This document shows, piece by piece, positions 63,594-64,000 of a DNA stretch of 64,000 bases. Made by a program: the position numbers and the translations under genes. Under the pieces are notes generated by a model, which was not told where the DNA came from, did no database searches, and saw nothing but the letters and a program-made list of their open reading frames with translations. The stretch's first letter is position 1, and every line of letters begins with the position of its first letter. Source of the stretch: Chamaecrista fasciculata (lineage: Eukaryota; Streptophyta; Magnoliopsida; Fabales; Fabaceae); NCBI GenBank assembly GCA_003254925.1, contig QANZ01017357.1, positions 34,020 through 98,019 of the forward strand, written 5' to 3'.

Positions 63594-64000
63594 AAGGGTG
63601 TGTTTGGGTGAGAAGTATGTAATGAAATGAGAAAATTATGTAATGAAATGATAATGAGAAAATTATGTAATGAATATGTAATGAAAATGGTGTTTGAATA
63701 AGTTTGAGATGTAATGAAAAAAATTGGATGTGAAATTATGAAAATGGGTATGTAATGATTGTGGTTGGTTGAAATAATTGTATGGGTTTTTTTAAATTGT
63801 ATAGGGGTAGAATTGATAATTGATAATGGAAATAGATAGAAATAAAAAAATAATATTTTGACTTTTTGGTTGTGGTGGTTATGAAATGAAATGGTAATGA
63901 AATTATCTCGGAATTTGTGCTAGATGTCAATATTTGTAATGAAGGTTGGAGTAGTACTATGTAATGAAATGAAAGGACCAAAATGTAAATAACATGAAAA
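63594..64000. mobile_element. MITE-like repeat at the right edge, upstream of SFGH
   Basis: It starts AAGGGTGTGTTTGGGT, a common terminus of plant MITEs. It continues with many ATGTAATGAAATGA-like units (63636, 63658, 63711, 63959 and others). The window ends before the other terminus can be seen. Confidence 0.45.

Overview
The window is nuclear DNA of a flowering plant. It is AT-rich, with long introns spliced at GT-AG sites, many small transposon remnants, and eight recognisable protein-coding genes of land-plant families. Protein similarity recalled from memory suggests a eudicot, probably a rosid; the species cannot be named from the sequence alone.

Layout. 1-2.4 kb: the 3' end of a Copia-type retrotransposon with an hAT-type MITE nested in its LTR. 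2.5-3.5 kb (minus): a single-exon polygalacturonase-inhibiting protein (PGIP) with a foldback element about 150 bp upstream of its start codon. 7.8-13.7 kb (plus): two tandem copies of a PAP16-like metallophosphoesterase, part of a duplicated block of about 3.5-4 kb. 18.1-20.2 kb (plus): an IQ67-domain (IQD) calmodulin-binding protein. 20.2-36.0 kb: a gene-free stretch of 16 kb holding three complete mini-Helitrons, one Helitron end, a GC-rich LTR and several MITEs. 36.1-39.2 kb (plus): a CKX1-like cytokinin dehydrogenase. 40.6-43.4 kb (minus): a short acidic protein of unknown function. 45.2-54.6 kb (plus): an 11-exon TPR protein with a C-terminal J domain and an N-terminal half carrying spaced FxF motifs. 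55.6-58.8 kb (minus): a penta-EF-hand calcium-binding protein (CML49/50-like) with a 19-nt exon. 60.1-63.4 kb (minus): S-formylglutathione hydrolase.

The genes do not form a pathway. CKX (cytokinin breakdown), the TPR/J co-chaperone and S-formylglutathione hydrolase (formaldehyde detoxification) appear in the same order as, from memory, Arabidopsis At2g41510, At2g41520 and At2g41530, so this looks like an old conserved block. The PAP16, IQD and CML49/50 genes recall the At3g10 / At5g04 regions.

The most unusual observation is a set of about 20 very short A-tailed insertions (12-22 nt, many with a GGCC, ACC or CAT core before the A-run), each flanked by a 12-18 bp direct repeat. They look like target-site duplications around almost completely truncated retroposed RNA ends. 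A related 48-bp insertion carries the 3' end of an RTE-type LINE. Other points of interest are a stop-codon loss in the second PAP16 copy, an altered GHS flavinylation motif in the CKX, an inverted repeat in a CML intron, and the roughly 50-residue periodicity in the J protein.
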